The notes beneath the pieces were generated by a model, which was given only the letters and a program-made list of their open reading frames with translations, made no database searches and was not told where the DNA came from. DNA of 64,000 nt from NCBI GenBank assembly GCA_002104985.1, contig MCGO01000032.1, forward strand, positions 310,001 to 374,000, written 5' to 3'. Position 1 is the stretch's first letter. The number at the start of each line of letters is the position of its first letter. Made by a program: the position numbers and the translations under genes. Shown here piece by piece: positions 34,970-45,888 of the stretch. This stretch comes from Rhizoclosmatium globosum. Lineage: Eukaryota; Chytridiomycota; Chytridiomycetes; Chytridiales; Chytriomycetaceae.

Positions 34970-37404
34970 ATGGCCAACCGCAAGCTCCAAGGTACACACA
35001 TTCACTTCCCCCTTCAAGAGGCGTCTAACACATCACCCAACCAATCAAAACCAGCTGAAATCGACAAGGTGCTCAAGCTCGTGGCCGCGGGAATCGAGTC
35101 CTTCGAGGGCGTCTACAACAAAATCCCAAGTGCGCCCGCCGGAACTCAAAAGGACAAACTCGAAGGCGATTTGAAGAAGGAAATCAAGAAACTGTGCGTC
35201 TGAGATAACCCTAACCTAAGTGAAGAGGGCCCTGCTAACACTCAACAACCTCCTCAGGCAGAGATACAGAGACCAGATCAAGTCGTGGATCTCAAGCAGC
35301 GAAATTAAAGATAAGGCGCCTCTTATTGAAAACAGGGGACTGATTGAACGGGTCTGTACCTGCTTTTGATGGCTCTTCAATGCTGACAACCTCCCTCTCT
35401 CTCCCACCTTCTGACAGCAAATGGAAAAGTTCAAAGCCATGGAGAAGGAACTCAAAACGAAAGCATTCTCAAAAGAAGGTCTCCTGGCAATGCAGAAAAT
35501 GGACCCACTGGAACGGGAACGACTTGAACTGGCCGATACTCTGCGAGATATCATTGAGAAACTAGAAACTCAAATCGATGCATTCGAATTCGAGACGGAG
35601 AAGCTGCGGACTGGTGCCAAAAAGAAGGATACTTCAAAGTCGGAAAAGATTTTGAAGCTGGATAAGTCGATTGAGAGGCATAAACACCACATCAAGATGA
35701 TTGAGATTGTTCTGCGATTATTGGAGAATAACGATACTGATAATGAGCTGGTGTGTGCTTGTGAATTGGAATCGAGGGTTGAATAGGACTCATGGACTCT
35801 GTGACAGGTCAAAACGCTGATTGAGGACGTTACATACTACGTGGACAGTAACCAAGAGCCAGATTTCGAGGAAGATGAAGGAATTTATGACGAACTGAAT
35901 CTGGATGATGCAGAGGCTTACGGAATCAATGCTGATGACGACAAACAGAGGAATCGGAAGACGGTAAGATATAAACTTGCCTTCTTGTTGTGATTGCTCA
36001 TGAGTATCGAATTAGATTCACCGCCAAAGAAACCTGTATGCATCCCACTTGTACCTACGAAGGTTCTAACGTTTCGCGCTTTTAGGACACAAAATCTACA
36101 GATGACCTGAAAAAGAAAGCTGCCAAACAAGAAGAGGTGGGTTCAACATCCCCTTATAACTCAATAAGGCTAATCCACACTTCAGCCCGCTCCTGTCGCC
36201 CCTTCACCGACAAAGCTTGGAATTAAAGTAGTTCCTGCAAAAGCTGTAACACCTGCAAAAGAAGAAGGTATAGTTAATTTTCGTTTCTTTTAAAGAATCT
36301 CACGTTCTTCAGTCAAAACACCTGTGAAAGGAAAAGCTCCAACAACAGCCGCTCCTGTACCGCCATCACGCGTCAACAGTGACGTACCTGCCGTTGTAAC
36401 ACCTGTGATTCCTCAAAGTACCATCCGATACGCTGCCGCTGCCAGTGCTGCGGCTGCTCCTCCAACAACGCCAGGTCCAACCACTATCCTGGCCCGAACA
36501 GACCCATCAGTGACATCACCTGCAGCAGCTCAATCACAGCAAGTGACGAGTCCATCACGTGTTACAAATCCACAATGGTCGTCACCGCCTGTGCAAGAAA
36601 CGCAACATGTACCTGCAGCCGTTTCGATCGCCCTTGCAGCAACAAAAACACCAATGTCTCAAATTGTGAGTTTTCAATTATATTTTTTCATTCATTTTGT
36701 CTGAACCATCACTTCAATAGAAGAAGGAACAACTCCCAGAATCAACCACCCCGCAAGAACCATTAGACAACCGCCTCCCACCCGCCCTCAAAGACATGGT
36801 CACATCCTTCGTTATTACAAAAGAACGATCGACGACAAAAACACGCGACGAATCCATGCTCTTCAATCACATGCTCGAAACCTCGTTCCGATTCATTCCT
36901 GAACCCGTCTTGGAGTTTGAGAGGCCGAAACAGTATGTCCCGAAAACGAGCTACCCAACTCCAGGATATTACCCACAGCTTCCTCTGCTGTGTTTGAGAA
37001 TGCGGCGGTTTTTGAGAAAATGGATTTGGATACACTGTTTTTCATCTTTTATAACCAGCAGGGAACGTATCAACAGTTGAGTTACCATCCCTCGACCTTT
37101 ACGAATTTTTGCGCTTACGTTCAATCTATCAGGTTCTTGGCTGCACAGGAATTAAAGAAACAGAGTTGGCGGTTCCACAAAAAGTATCAGACATGGTTCC
37201 AGCGCTTTGAAGAGCCAAAAGCCATCACGGACGAGTATGAACAAGGGACATATGTGTATTTCGATTATGAAGGGTCGTGGTGTCAACGAAAGAAGATGGA
37301 TTTCAGGTTTGTGTGATTCTTGTGAACCAAAAATTGGTTTGGTTAGCTTATTCTCTTTTATGTAAAGGTTTGACTACAAGTGGCTCGAGGATGAGAGCGT
37401 GTAG
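34970..37404 (+). CDS. CNOT3 (NOT5): CCR4-NOT complex subunit 3 (NOT3/NOT5)
   Basis: Subunit of the CCR4-NOT deadenylase, cytoplasmic and nuclear, acting in mRNA decay and translational control. Start ATG 34970 (MANRKLQ), intron from 34992, then [18 protein letters not shown]. The Not3 N-terminal coiled coil follows ([38 protein letters not shown]). Then come an acidic segment ([16 protein letters not shown]) and a Pro/Ala/Ser/Thr-rich linker (about 36180-36660). The C-terminal NOT box has [55 protein letters not shown] and YKWLEDESV. An intron at 37076-37132 inside the NOT box is 57 nt and stop-free, so retention would insert 19 residues. Confidence 0.93.
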
Positions 37405-37500
37405 TGAATGTTGATGATGATGGAGGGTTTTTATTCTTTGGTTTTTTTCTGTTATTCTTATTTAGTCCCTTGTGAAGAGGTTTACCCCTTGTTCTACTTA

Positions 37501-37521
37501 GTCGCGAATAATACACGTGAT
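37501..37521. repeat. 21-bp dispersed direct repeat, copy 1
   Basis: The 21 bases here are identical to 40671-40691 in the same orientation, while the flanks differ. This copy lies in the gap between CNOT3 and the first TIR gene. It contains CACGTG, an E-box core. Confidence 0.8.
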
Positions 37522-37579
37522 GGGACTTTCAGATATTATAATGATGTATTGTATTGAAGTATTGAAAATGATACAGCGA

Positions 37580-39959
37580 CTACTCCTTCATTTCTGCATC
37601 ACGCAACAATGTCAAGTTTTCTCTGAACTGAATACGTTGCTCGATAGTCTGGAATGTAAACTTTCCAAGTCTCAACAAAAGCAATCCATTTCCGTCAACG
37701 TTATTATCTGAAGAAACACATCAAGACGAGGCCAAAACAAAAAAGTTTTCACCTTTAATGTATTGCAGAACCTCAGAAGCCCCCTCTTGTGACAACACCC
37801 AATGTTCGACTTGTTCTGCAGTCCAGTCGCGTAAATTTTGTGGCAAGGATTCCTCATCTCTTCCTCCAAGACAATCAAACTCTTCGTCTTCCTCTTCGTC
37901 GTAATCGTCAACATCCGCAATATCATCAATCCAACGAACAGGTCGCTATAATTATTCATCAGTATTGTGTTATAAATCCACACATAGCATCAGCACTCAA
38001 CACCAAAAAAAACTAACCTTCCTCTTTCTTGTTTTCGACTTTTCCAAGTCTTCACTGTCCTCATAATAATCGTCATAGTCCTCATCTTCAGAATAAATCA
38101 TGTCTTCTTCTTCTGATTCTTCTTCGTTTTCATCCCTAAGGTCCAAATCGATATCTTCATCATTCTCGTTGTATAATTCGATTTCTTGTGGATTTCCATC
38201 TTCTTGAATGAACTCATTATTCATGACCTGTTGTGGCATTGATTCATCATTTGGAGCGACAGATCCTAATTTTGGAAGCTGTGAAAGAGTATCGCTGATC
38301 ATTTGCAATTCATCCTCAATCTCCTCATCAGTTTCACTAGAATAAGCTACCGTTGGCTGTGAAACTAAATCAGGCCGCTTGATTGTTGGTTTCATTCGGC
38401 TTGGTTGTTGTTGATGTTGTTGATAATATTCTGGCTGCGTTTGCAAATCAGTATCCACCTTGAATTCATCCCTGGACTCCTTCTTCCAATCTGAAAGCCA
38501 CTCAGGCAACAGGCGTTGTAATTTTTTGAACAGACTCGGATAATAGCTTTCAAGGTTTTCAGGTTGATCTCCTGGCGACATTTGGGTTTCCGAAAAATGA
38601 AGCTCACTATGTTTCACTGATTGATTTTGATTCAGATTGCCTTTACCAAATTTAGTACTAAAATTGATAGCGAGCTGGCCGGATACGGCATCCATAATTG
38701 GTGCTGCTTTTTCCAAGTTTTTGGTCACTGTTACGTCAGCCCTCTTTGTTACATGGAACACATCCCCCATTTCGTATTTCACAACTCCCAAGAAGGCCTT
38801 TTCTGCTGAGAATGCCAGTTGCGATCTATCAAATACCTCAACTTGTACAACAGATTCGTTTGATAAATCCCTGAATGAAATACGAATTGCATCAATTTTT
38901 CTTATTTTCAAATGTTGTAAGATTTTTACTTACGCAAAGAATGATTCGTTCCAGAAAGGTTTTGTAGTGTTTTTGAGAGTCTTTGTCTCGTACTTTTTAT
39001 CACCGTCAATGCTGAAGGGACTTAGCGAACGAAATAGTCTTAAACTTACTCACGATATGATACAAAAAGGTTCAGGGTACGCTAAAAAGGTGTCAGTTTC
39101 GCAATACATCCTTTATACTAGTTGCAACCTACCAAACCAATGACGTTTGACCAATCCGTCCGCTGCAACAACTTCAAATCCACATTTTGTTTAAGAAATT
39201 AGTTGAATTTGATAATATTGTATCTTACTTGTCATACGAACTGCAGCTGAATCGTTTGAGTGCAAAGTGAAAGCCGGAGACGAAGCGTATTGAACAGTTT
39301 CCGTCTGTTTGCCGTATTCGATACCTTTTAGCTCCTTATTGGCAGCAATTTGCTTAACGACCATCAACGAGACAGGAGCGGCGACACTTCGTGGAAGTGC
39401 AATTGTTGGAGCATATCCCAACGCTTGATAAATCTCTTTCAACAAAGATATTTTCAGGTCTCCTTTCTTGACTTCGTCATCTAAACAGTCAGAAAAGTCG
39501 TAGTAGAGACTGGTACCGACAATGAAGCGGGTAATTGGAAATGGGCCCTTATCTAGACGAATTGGGATCAATTGCTTCTCTTCGTCCCATGAAAAGTTAA
39601 GTTCCCGCTGGCAATTTTTTGATTTCTATTGGTGGAGTAGTGAGCGAGGTTGTTGTCATAATTGGTTTGTTGCTGAACCTCGTAATCTTTGGACATATGG
39701 ACCAGGATCAGCTTCGACTGAGTGATCCCTTCGACCATCCGTTTTACAATGTCTCCGCTCATTTGATGGTCGTCGCGCCAAAGACGGAGGCCGTGAGCGG
39801 TGAGGAAGTTAGCTATCTCAACCACTGTTTCCTTTTGAGCCCAACTACGCAAGAGAAGTTAAAACAGAGATCAAAGAAAAGCAATGATTCGGGTTACCTA
39901 TATGATACCATTGCATGGTAGCTGTAGCCATCAGGAAGAGGGACTTGCGAAAACGTCAT
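37580..39959 (-). CDS. TIR-C2-SAM multidomain protein, copy 1 (acidic linker)
   Basis: Starts MTFSQVPLPDGYSYHAM at 39959, then an intron and the TIR domain (VSYSWAQKETVVEIANFL, LRLWRDDHQMSGDIV, QSKLILVHMSKDYE). A further intron leads to KSKNCQRELNFSWDEEKQLIPI, where the Glu (39602-39604) aligns with the catalytic Glu of NAD-cleaving TIRs. Next is a C2 domain (IVAADGLVKRHWFG to VQVEVFDRSQLAF, FLGVVKYEMGDVF). A long acidic linker (EEDMIYSEDEDYDDYYED) ends in KSKTRKRK. The C-terminal SAM domain has RDWTAEQVEHWVLSQEGASE and DGNGLLLLRLGKFTF. Likely a cytoplasmic signalling or cell-death type protein. NADase activity is inferred, not shown. Confidence 0.75.
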
Positions 39960-40196
39960 TATTCTGACCTTATTCGTCGTATTTTTTTAGTAATTTTTGT
40001 GATGAATCTTCCATTCGAAACGGTGTAGCTAGGTCCACGTATAGTCGCTAATAATAAATATACTTGATGGGAACATCTGTCAAACTTCACTAATACCAGA
40101 AAACAATTGAAATATTTGTTGACATTCCTCGACACTTAGGCATGGCTGAATCAACAAATGAACGAATTTTATTGACATATTCACTTAAGGCTGAAA
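39960..40196. other. Upstream region of TIR gene copy 1
   Basis: This holds the promoter side of copy 1. It is AT-rich and carries no gene. Confidence 0.4.
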
Positions 40197-40670
40197 AATC
40201 TACACCCCGCGCTACGTAAACTCTCCAATGCCTCTCTGAACTGCCGAGATTTTTGAATAGACGAGAATGCGATCATTCCCAGTCGTAATTCATCAATCCA
40301 GAGCCGTCAATTTGGTTTTCTGTGCAACACATCTGTTAGTCACTGTTTCCACGAAATAGAATTCTACATACTTCGAACATAATCAAGAACTTCGGCAGAC
40401 CCATCTTGCGACGATACCCACGTTTCTATTTCTGAAGCGGTCCAATCGCGCGGATCACGTTGGGGCTCTTCTGAGGAGTCTGTCTTGTCTTCAAACAAGC
40501 TTTCTCCAGGCTGTGATGAACCAAAGAGACTATTTGATGGTGGCGGTACAGTAAACGCGCTTCGACTAGATTGAGAGGATCCAAAGAGACTTGTTGATTG
40601 TGCAGATGACCCAAACGTGCTTCCAGTTGCTTGCGCTGGACCGAAAAGACTTGTCGAAGATGTAGCTGAT
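40197..40670 (-). pseudogene. Truncated duplicate of the 3' end of TIR-C2-SAM copy 2
   Basis: Near-identical to about 40842-41320. It includes the SAM exon, the preceding intron (the shared TTAGTCACTGTTTCCACG stretch is unchanged), and the last FG-type repeats (LFGSSQPGESLFEDKTDSSE-like). It lacks TIR and C2. Similarity stops at 40671, where a 21-bp repeat begins. Conservation of intron sequence shows the duplication is recent. There is no start of its own, so it is treated as a gene fragment. Confidence 0.75.
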
Positions 40671-40691
40671 GTCGCGAATAATACACGTGAT
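40671..40691. repeat. 21-bp dispersed direct repeat, copy 2
   Basis: Identical to 37501-37521. It marks exactly the point at which the duplicated SAM/FG fragment loses similarity to its parent gene, which suggests a recombination junction or the end of an inserted piece. Confidence 0.8.
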
Positions 40692-40808
40692 AAAAGCTCA
40701 TTTTATGTTTATGTTTTAAGCGAACGTTCAGAAATATGAGATGTGCATCCAAACCGAAAACCTGGAAACTAGAGTTAGCTAAACACAAACCCATATGTGT
40801 CATATTAT

Positions 40809-42020
40809 TCAGTTTATTTTTTTTGTGACTTTCTTGACAGTAACCCCCACGTTACGTAAACTTTCCAATGCCTCTCTGAACTGCAGACGCTTCTCAATAG
40901 ACGAGAATGAGATCCTTCCTAGCCGCAATTCCATCAATTCAGAGCCGTCAATTTGGTTTTCTGTGCAACACATCTGTTAGTCACTGTTTCCACGAAATAG
41001 AATACTACATACTTCGAACATAGTCAAGAACTTCGCCAGACCCTTCTTGCGACAACACCCACTTTTCTACTTCTGGAGCGGTCCAATCGCGCGGATCACG
41101 GCGGGGCTCTTCTGAGGAGTCTGTCTTGTCTTCAAGCAAGCTTTCTCCAGGCTGTGATGAACCAAAGAGACTATTTGATGGTGGTGGTACAGTAAATGCA
41201 CTTCCACTAGGTTGAGAAGATCCAAAGAGGCCTGTTGATTGTGCAGATGATCCGATCGTGCTTCCAGTTGCTTGTGCTGATCCAAAAAGACTTGTCGAAT
41301 GCGTAGCTGATCCAGAAGCGCCTACAGCTGGTGCTGATGAGCCAAAGAGACCAGTTGGTGGAGAAGATGCTCCAAACCCGCCACCACTTGGAAGCGGTGA
41401 ACCAAATGCGCTTGCACCTGCTTGTGTGGCTCCAAAGAGGCCAACTGAAGGTGTAGTTGCTCCAGAAGCGCCTACAGTTGGTACTGATGAGCCAAGGAGA
41501 CCAGTCGATGGAGAAGATGCTCCAAACGTGCTTGCACTTGCTCGTCGTGCAGATCCAAACAGATTCTGAATCAATCCACTTGGAGAGACGCGCTTCTTTC
41601 TTCTAGAAACCCCTGCTTCTGCGGAAGGAATATCCAATGCGGCTGGTACAACTTCTTCTTCCATTTCTTCTTGTTCTTCTTCTTCTTCCGAGTCTTCTTG
41701 CGTGACAATAATTGGTGTGATTGGAGACATGATGGGAGCTGGACGTGGTTCAAATGTCTGCTGAACGTTTTCCAGAGCTTCCCCACGGATCAAAAGTTTT
41801 GCAATATTGTCGGACATGATTTTTGATACTTCATCAATTTCATCCTTCTTATTGTTTGGCTGGAATTGCTGCTGTTGTTGTGGCTGTTGCTGTTGTAGCT
41901 GCAGTAGCCGCTGCTGTTGAAGTAGTTGAAGCTGTTGCTGTTGCTGATACTGTGGCGATTGCTGCTGCAACTGTTGTAACTGCTGTTGTTGTAATTGTTG
42001 TAACTGTTGTTGTTGTTGTT

Positions 42021-42085
<65 letters not shown>

Positions 42086-43639
42086 GATATTGCAACTGTT
42101 GCTGTTGCTGTTTGCCGCCAATAAGCACAATCTCCGGAGAAGCATCAACCGATACAGTTGCTTCTTTCTTTTCATCCGAGAACCAACCCGTGAACGCCTG
42201 TTGAATTCTTGCGAATACTCCCGGTGGCGGCGACTCTTCAACAACTGGTGGCTTTTGCACTACAGAGCCAGGTGAAATCCTCGATAGAGATTCTTCGGCA
42301 CCAGAAACCCTCCGAAATTTCGTGCTGAAACTCACAGCAAGTTTTCCAGAAACTTCATCCATGATTGGAGCTGCCTTCTCCAGTGGTTTTGTAACAATTT
42401 CGTCGCCTCCAGTCCCAACGTCAAACACATCCCCCATTTGATATTTCACGAGACCAAGGAATGCTTTGTCTGTTGAGATTGAGAGTTGAGACTTGTCAAA
42501 GACTTCGACTTGGATGGAGGATTCGTTGGAAAGATTGCTGGACGGGGGATTATATCAGAATGGACGTAGCAGTGGAGGGGCAAAGCTGAACTTACGTGTA
42601 GAAAGATTCGTTCCAGTATGGTTTCACTGTGTTCTTGCGGGATGTGGTTTCGTGTTTTTTCTGGCCATCGACGCTGTTGAAAAGAAAAACTGGCTCAAAA
42701 AAGCGATGGGAGGTACTTACGATACAACACAATATGGTTCGGGGTAGCCTGATTGACAGTTAGTCACATGAAAACATGGAATATAGGCTCATAAGTTTAC
42801 TCACCAAACCATTGACGTTTGACAAGTCCATCGGCGGCGAGAACTAAATAATGAGTCAGTAAAAACGAATAGATAATACGATCCTTACTTGACATTCTGA
42901 CTGCAACAGGTCCTTAGAATTCAAACTTGTGGAGGTTAAAATCGGAGTGGACGACATTGGAGCAGACGCCATTGGAGCATCGACATCAAAGTCCTTTGGT
43001 ACTTTCTGAGCGAACGAATTCACAACCATGAGAGATTTAGGAACAGCCACGTGCTTTGGAAGTGGAACTGATGGAGTGAATTCCAAGACACGATAAATCT
43101 CCTGTAGCAGCGACATTTTGAGGTCTGCTTTCTTGGCTTCGTTGTTCAAGTGGTCAGAGAAGTCGTAGTAGAGACTAGTTCCGACAATGAATCTTGTTAC
43201 TGGATATGGACCTTTGTCAAGACGAATTGGGATCAAAGGCTTCTCTTCGTCCCAAGAGAAAGTGAGTTCTCTCTGGCAGTTTTTTGATTTCTGTGAATTG
43301 GAGGGCAAGGTGGTAGTTGGAGTTAGAGCGGACTGTGATCATTTGGTGAGTGATCCACCCAACCTCATAGTCTTTGGACATGTTGACCAGTATCAGCTTC
43401 GATTTGGTGATTCCTTCCACCATTCGAAGTACAATATCGCCGGTCATTTCATGGTCATCTCGCCAAAGACGGAGGCCATGATCAGAGAGGAAGTTGGCAA
43501 TCTCAACGACAATATCCTTCTGTGCCCAGCTGTACCATAGCATTAGTGCTTGAGCAAAGAAGAAACCAAGTAATTGTACCTGTAGGACATCATGGCATGG
43601 TAGCTGTACCCTTCTGGGCAGGGGAACTTGGTTATTCAT
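40809..43639 (-). CDS. TIR-C2-SAM multidomain protein, copy 2 (poly-Q / FG linker)
   Basis: Paralogue of the gene at 37580. Introns lie at 43530-43578 and 43291-43363. TIR: YSYHAMMSYSWAQKDIVVEI, LRLWRDDHEMTGDIV, SKLILVNMSKDYE, KSKNCQRELTFSWDEEKPL with the candidate catalytic Glu at 43267-43269. C2: ILAADGLVKRQWFGYPEPYC, KPYWNESFYT, SIQVEVFDKSQLS, FLGLVKYQMGDVF. Then a linker with IQQAFTGWFSDEKKE, a long poly-Gln tract, RRKKRVSPSGLIQNLFGSAR and about ten FG-type repeats. SAM: DPRDWTAPEVEKWVLSQEGS and IDGSELMELRLGRISFSSIE, stop at 40809. One-base frame breaks near 43610, 42905 and 42018 lie in homopolymer or repeat runs. The neighbour's ATG is only 19 bp away. Confidence 0.77.
41145..41560 (-). 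repeat. FG-type peptide repeats in the linker of TIR-C2-SAM copy 2
   Basis: A coding tandem repeat of about 36-39 nt, degenerate, with peptide units of the kind GLFGSSxPxxGASG. LFG or GFG cores recur about ten times. The composition (Gly, Ser, Ala, Thr, with spaced Phe) is that of FG nucleoporins, which form dynamic cohesive phases. Confidence 0.75.
42002..42090 (-). repeat. (CAA)n poly-Gln tract
   Basis: An almost pure CAA repeat on the minus strand (TTG on plus), about 28 units, interrupted by one TTTT near 42018 where the frame switches from Gln to Asn codons. This interruption may be a real indel or a slippage or assembly error. Flanking CAG/CAA mixtures extend the Gln-rich region on both sides. 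Confidence 0.8.
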
Positions 43640-43658
43640 TTTGTTTCAGAGAAAGCAA
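43640..43658. promoter_or_regulatory. Very short divergent intergenic gap
   Basis: 19 bp lie between the proposed ATG of the TIR-C2-SAM gene (minus) and the ATG of the TPR gene (plus). The promoters must overlap the opposite coding regions, or one start codon lies further in. Confidence 0.35.
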
Positions 43659-45282
43659 ATGACCATCATCAACGCAACAATTGAGCAGCTCAAAGCCGAG
43701 GGAAACAAGCTATTCGCCGCCAACGACTTCGAAGCGGCATCGACCAAGTACACGATCGCAATCGAAGCCCTGACAGCAAACAAAGACCTTGTTTCAATCA
43801 AGCTTGAACACTCTAAATTCCACTGAGGGCGGAAATTGAACAAGAACTCGAAAAGGCTACTAGCTTTACTACAAAACTCAAGGTGGGAAACACGTACTTG
43901 GATAAGATGAAGTCTGCTGTTTCAATGTGGTATCCTATGCATGGGACCTTTGCCCAAGCAGTTTTACTCACGTGTAATGACTTTGAAGCTGGAATGAAGA
44001 AGGCCAAAGAATTGAAACTGAATGTTGTTAATGGGATGGTGAATCCGGCTGAGGCGGATGGTGAAATGGGTGGATTGCAGGAACTCGCGAATGCGATTTT
44101 GGGTGAAAGTGCTGGCGTCGCCTTTGAATATGGGTAAGTTCTGATACCCATACGGACTGGAACTCAAAATACTATTACATTGAAAGCTAACATTCACCTA
44201 CAATAATCTAGGTTTGACAAGCTGCTAGAAAAGTATATATTCTTCGACTGTGTTGGTAATGGCTGTTGGCTTTGCTTCATATCGTTTAATCGTTACTGAT
44301 GCGTTTTTTGCTAGCTCGAGGCTCTGTATATCCCCCTTCCAGCAAACAGCAGATGAAATTGTCGCGCTTTATGTTTCGAGACGCTCTTCAGTTCCAAACT
44401 GGAATCAGTTTCGTCCAATGTACTCCAACACAATTAGGGCAGCAATTGTAATCACCCACATGTACGCTCTCGGCAATCAACACGAAAATGCCCTCAAGAA
44501 CATCACAATGGCCGACCAGCTCATCCAAAAGCTCCAAGCCGAGTTCCGCGACGTTCCCAAGGACGACAAAGGTGCTGTCCTCCTTCCCTCCTACCACCGT
44601 CTCGTCCGCCAACTCCGCGTCCAAATGTTACACCTCCAAAACAAAGACTCCTGCGACAAAGAAGGCGACGACATCTCTCGCGCTCTCATCAAGGAAGTCA
44701 AAGCCGACAAAGAACCTGCCACCTGAAGCCGAATTCCTATACAAAACACTCGTCCTCTTCAAAGCACACAGTAGCCTCGCAGGCAGCGCCAACAAACAAT
44801 TCAACAAAAGCATCCAATTCAAACGCGGCTTGGACCACTCCAAAATGCACACTATCGATGCGGATATCCCCATCCTACCCGAAGTCAAAGAAGCGTACAA
44901 GGAATACAAAGAAACCATTGCGCATTGCCCGATCGACCATCCTTCCCGCCCCGTGTTCTTGCACCACCTCCTTCGCTTCGCGCTCTTGAAGGGCGGGCTG
45001 CGGTACGGCGACTTGAAGGCGCTGCATCAGCAGTGTATCGCGGCTATTGATCTTGTTGATAAGCATTGCAAGAAGCTTCATCGAGTTGAAGACGCATTGG
45101 AGAAGCAGAGTGTGGATACGTTCAAGACTTACGAGGCGAAAGTGTTGGCACAGATGAGGGAGGATGAGGAGGTGGAGAGGAGGGAGGCGGAAGGGAAGGG
45201 GGAGGTGCATGTGCCTTGGGTGTTTGAGGATCGCGTTTTGGGGCCTATTTCTATTGCTTATACTAATTATTATCCTTGTTGA
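43659..45282 (+). CDS. TPR-type hypothetical protein
   Basis: ATG 43659 starts MTIINATIEQLKAEGNKLFA then ANDFEAASTKYTIAIEAL, a typical TPR first repeat. The next exons carry AEIEQELEKATSFTTKLK, MKSAVSMWYPMHGTFAQA and FEAGMKKAKELKLNVVNGM. A helical region follows (TIRAAIVITHMYALG, HENALKNITMADQLIQKL), then a C-terminal part from KTLVLFKAHSSLAGSANKQF to the end (VFEDRVLGPISIAYTNYYP). The helix-turn-helix spacing is TPR-like through much of the protein, suggesting a scaffold or co-chaperone role. I cannot name the family. Frame breaks lie near 43800, 44210 and 44720, some of which are introns. Confidence 0.65.
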
Positions 45283-45888
45283 ATGGGGGGTTTGAGATTT
45301 ATTGTTATTCTATTATTAATATTGTTCAATTGAAGATGTGTCATCACTTTAATGTGTTGGTTCTGGAAGTGTGAAGTGGAAATATATGTAGTAAACTGAA
45401 GATCCTGTGCCATGTTACCATTTGAATTGATACTACATGCATGAAATAATGTAATAGTAAAGCTTTGTCATCCGTTATAAGATGTGGTGACGTCAGCCTT
45501 TGACTCAACTGACGTTGAACTTGCAAGTCTCTCTCAAATTGAAAATTTTTGAGGCAAGGCTTTGCATTGAGCATGATATTGATAATGCAAACAAGTCGCT
45601 TTGAGAGTATCCTGCGACGTAACTCGTTCTTTTTCTTGTGTTTGACAAAGTATGGTGACTAGTTGTATCCTGCGAAATGCCAACAGAGCCAACTGGTACC
45701 TGCGTGGCACAGAAAAGGTTTAACTCCTGTCGCAAAGGAAAGCGAAGGCATGTGACCACATCGGAAAATTACCCCCGAATCTCGCCTTAATGAGAAAAAT
45801 CGGGGTAGCCTTGAAAGAGAGCCACCCGTCATGGCATAAAAGGCAGGGATGTATCAGGAAAGGTCGTCATTAAAAACATCAACCGAAA
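45283..45888. other. Promoter region upstream of the hexosaminidase
   Basis: No gene is seen in this 606-bp gap; short minus-strand open frames look random. It holds a TATA-like box at 45836 close to the hexosaminidase start. Confidence 0.5.
45836..45843 (+). promoter_or_regulatory. TATA-like box of the hexosaminidase gene
   Basis: CATAAAAG at this position lies about 50 bp upstream of the ATG at 45889, suited to a regulated secreted-enzyme gene. Visual match only. Confidence 0.45.

Noticed and set aside
35207..35216. Telomere-like AACCCTAACC
   Set aside because: A single short match inside a CNOT3 intron; no tandem array.
41823..42275. Plus-strand Leu/Val-rich ORF resembling a membrane protein
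   Set aside because: It is the reverse of the (CAA)n/(CAG)n poly-Gln region; the Leu runs come from the repeat.
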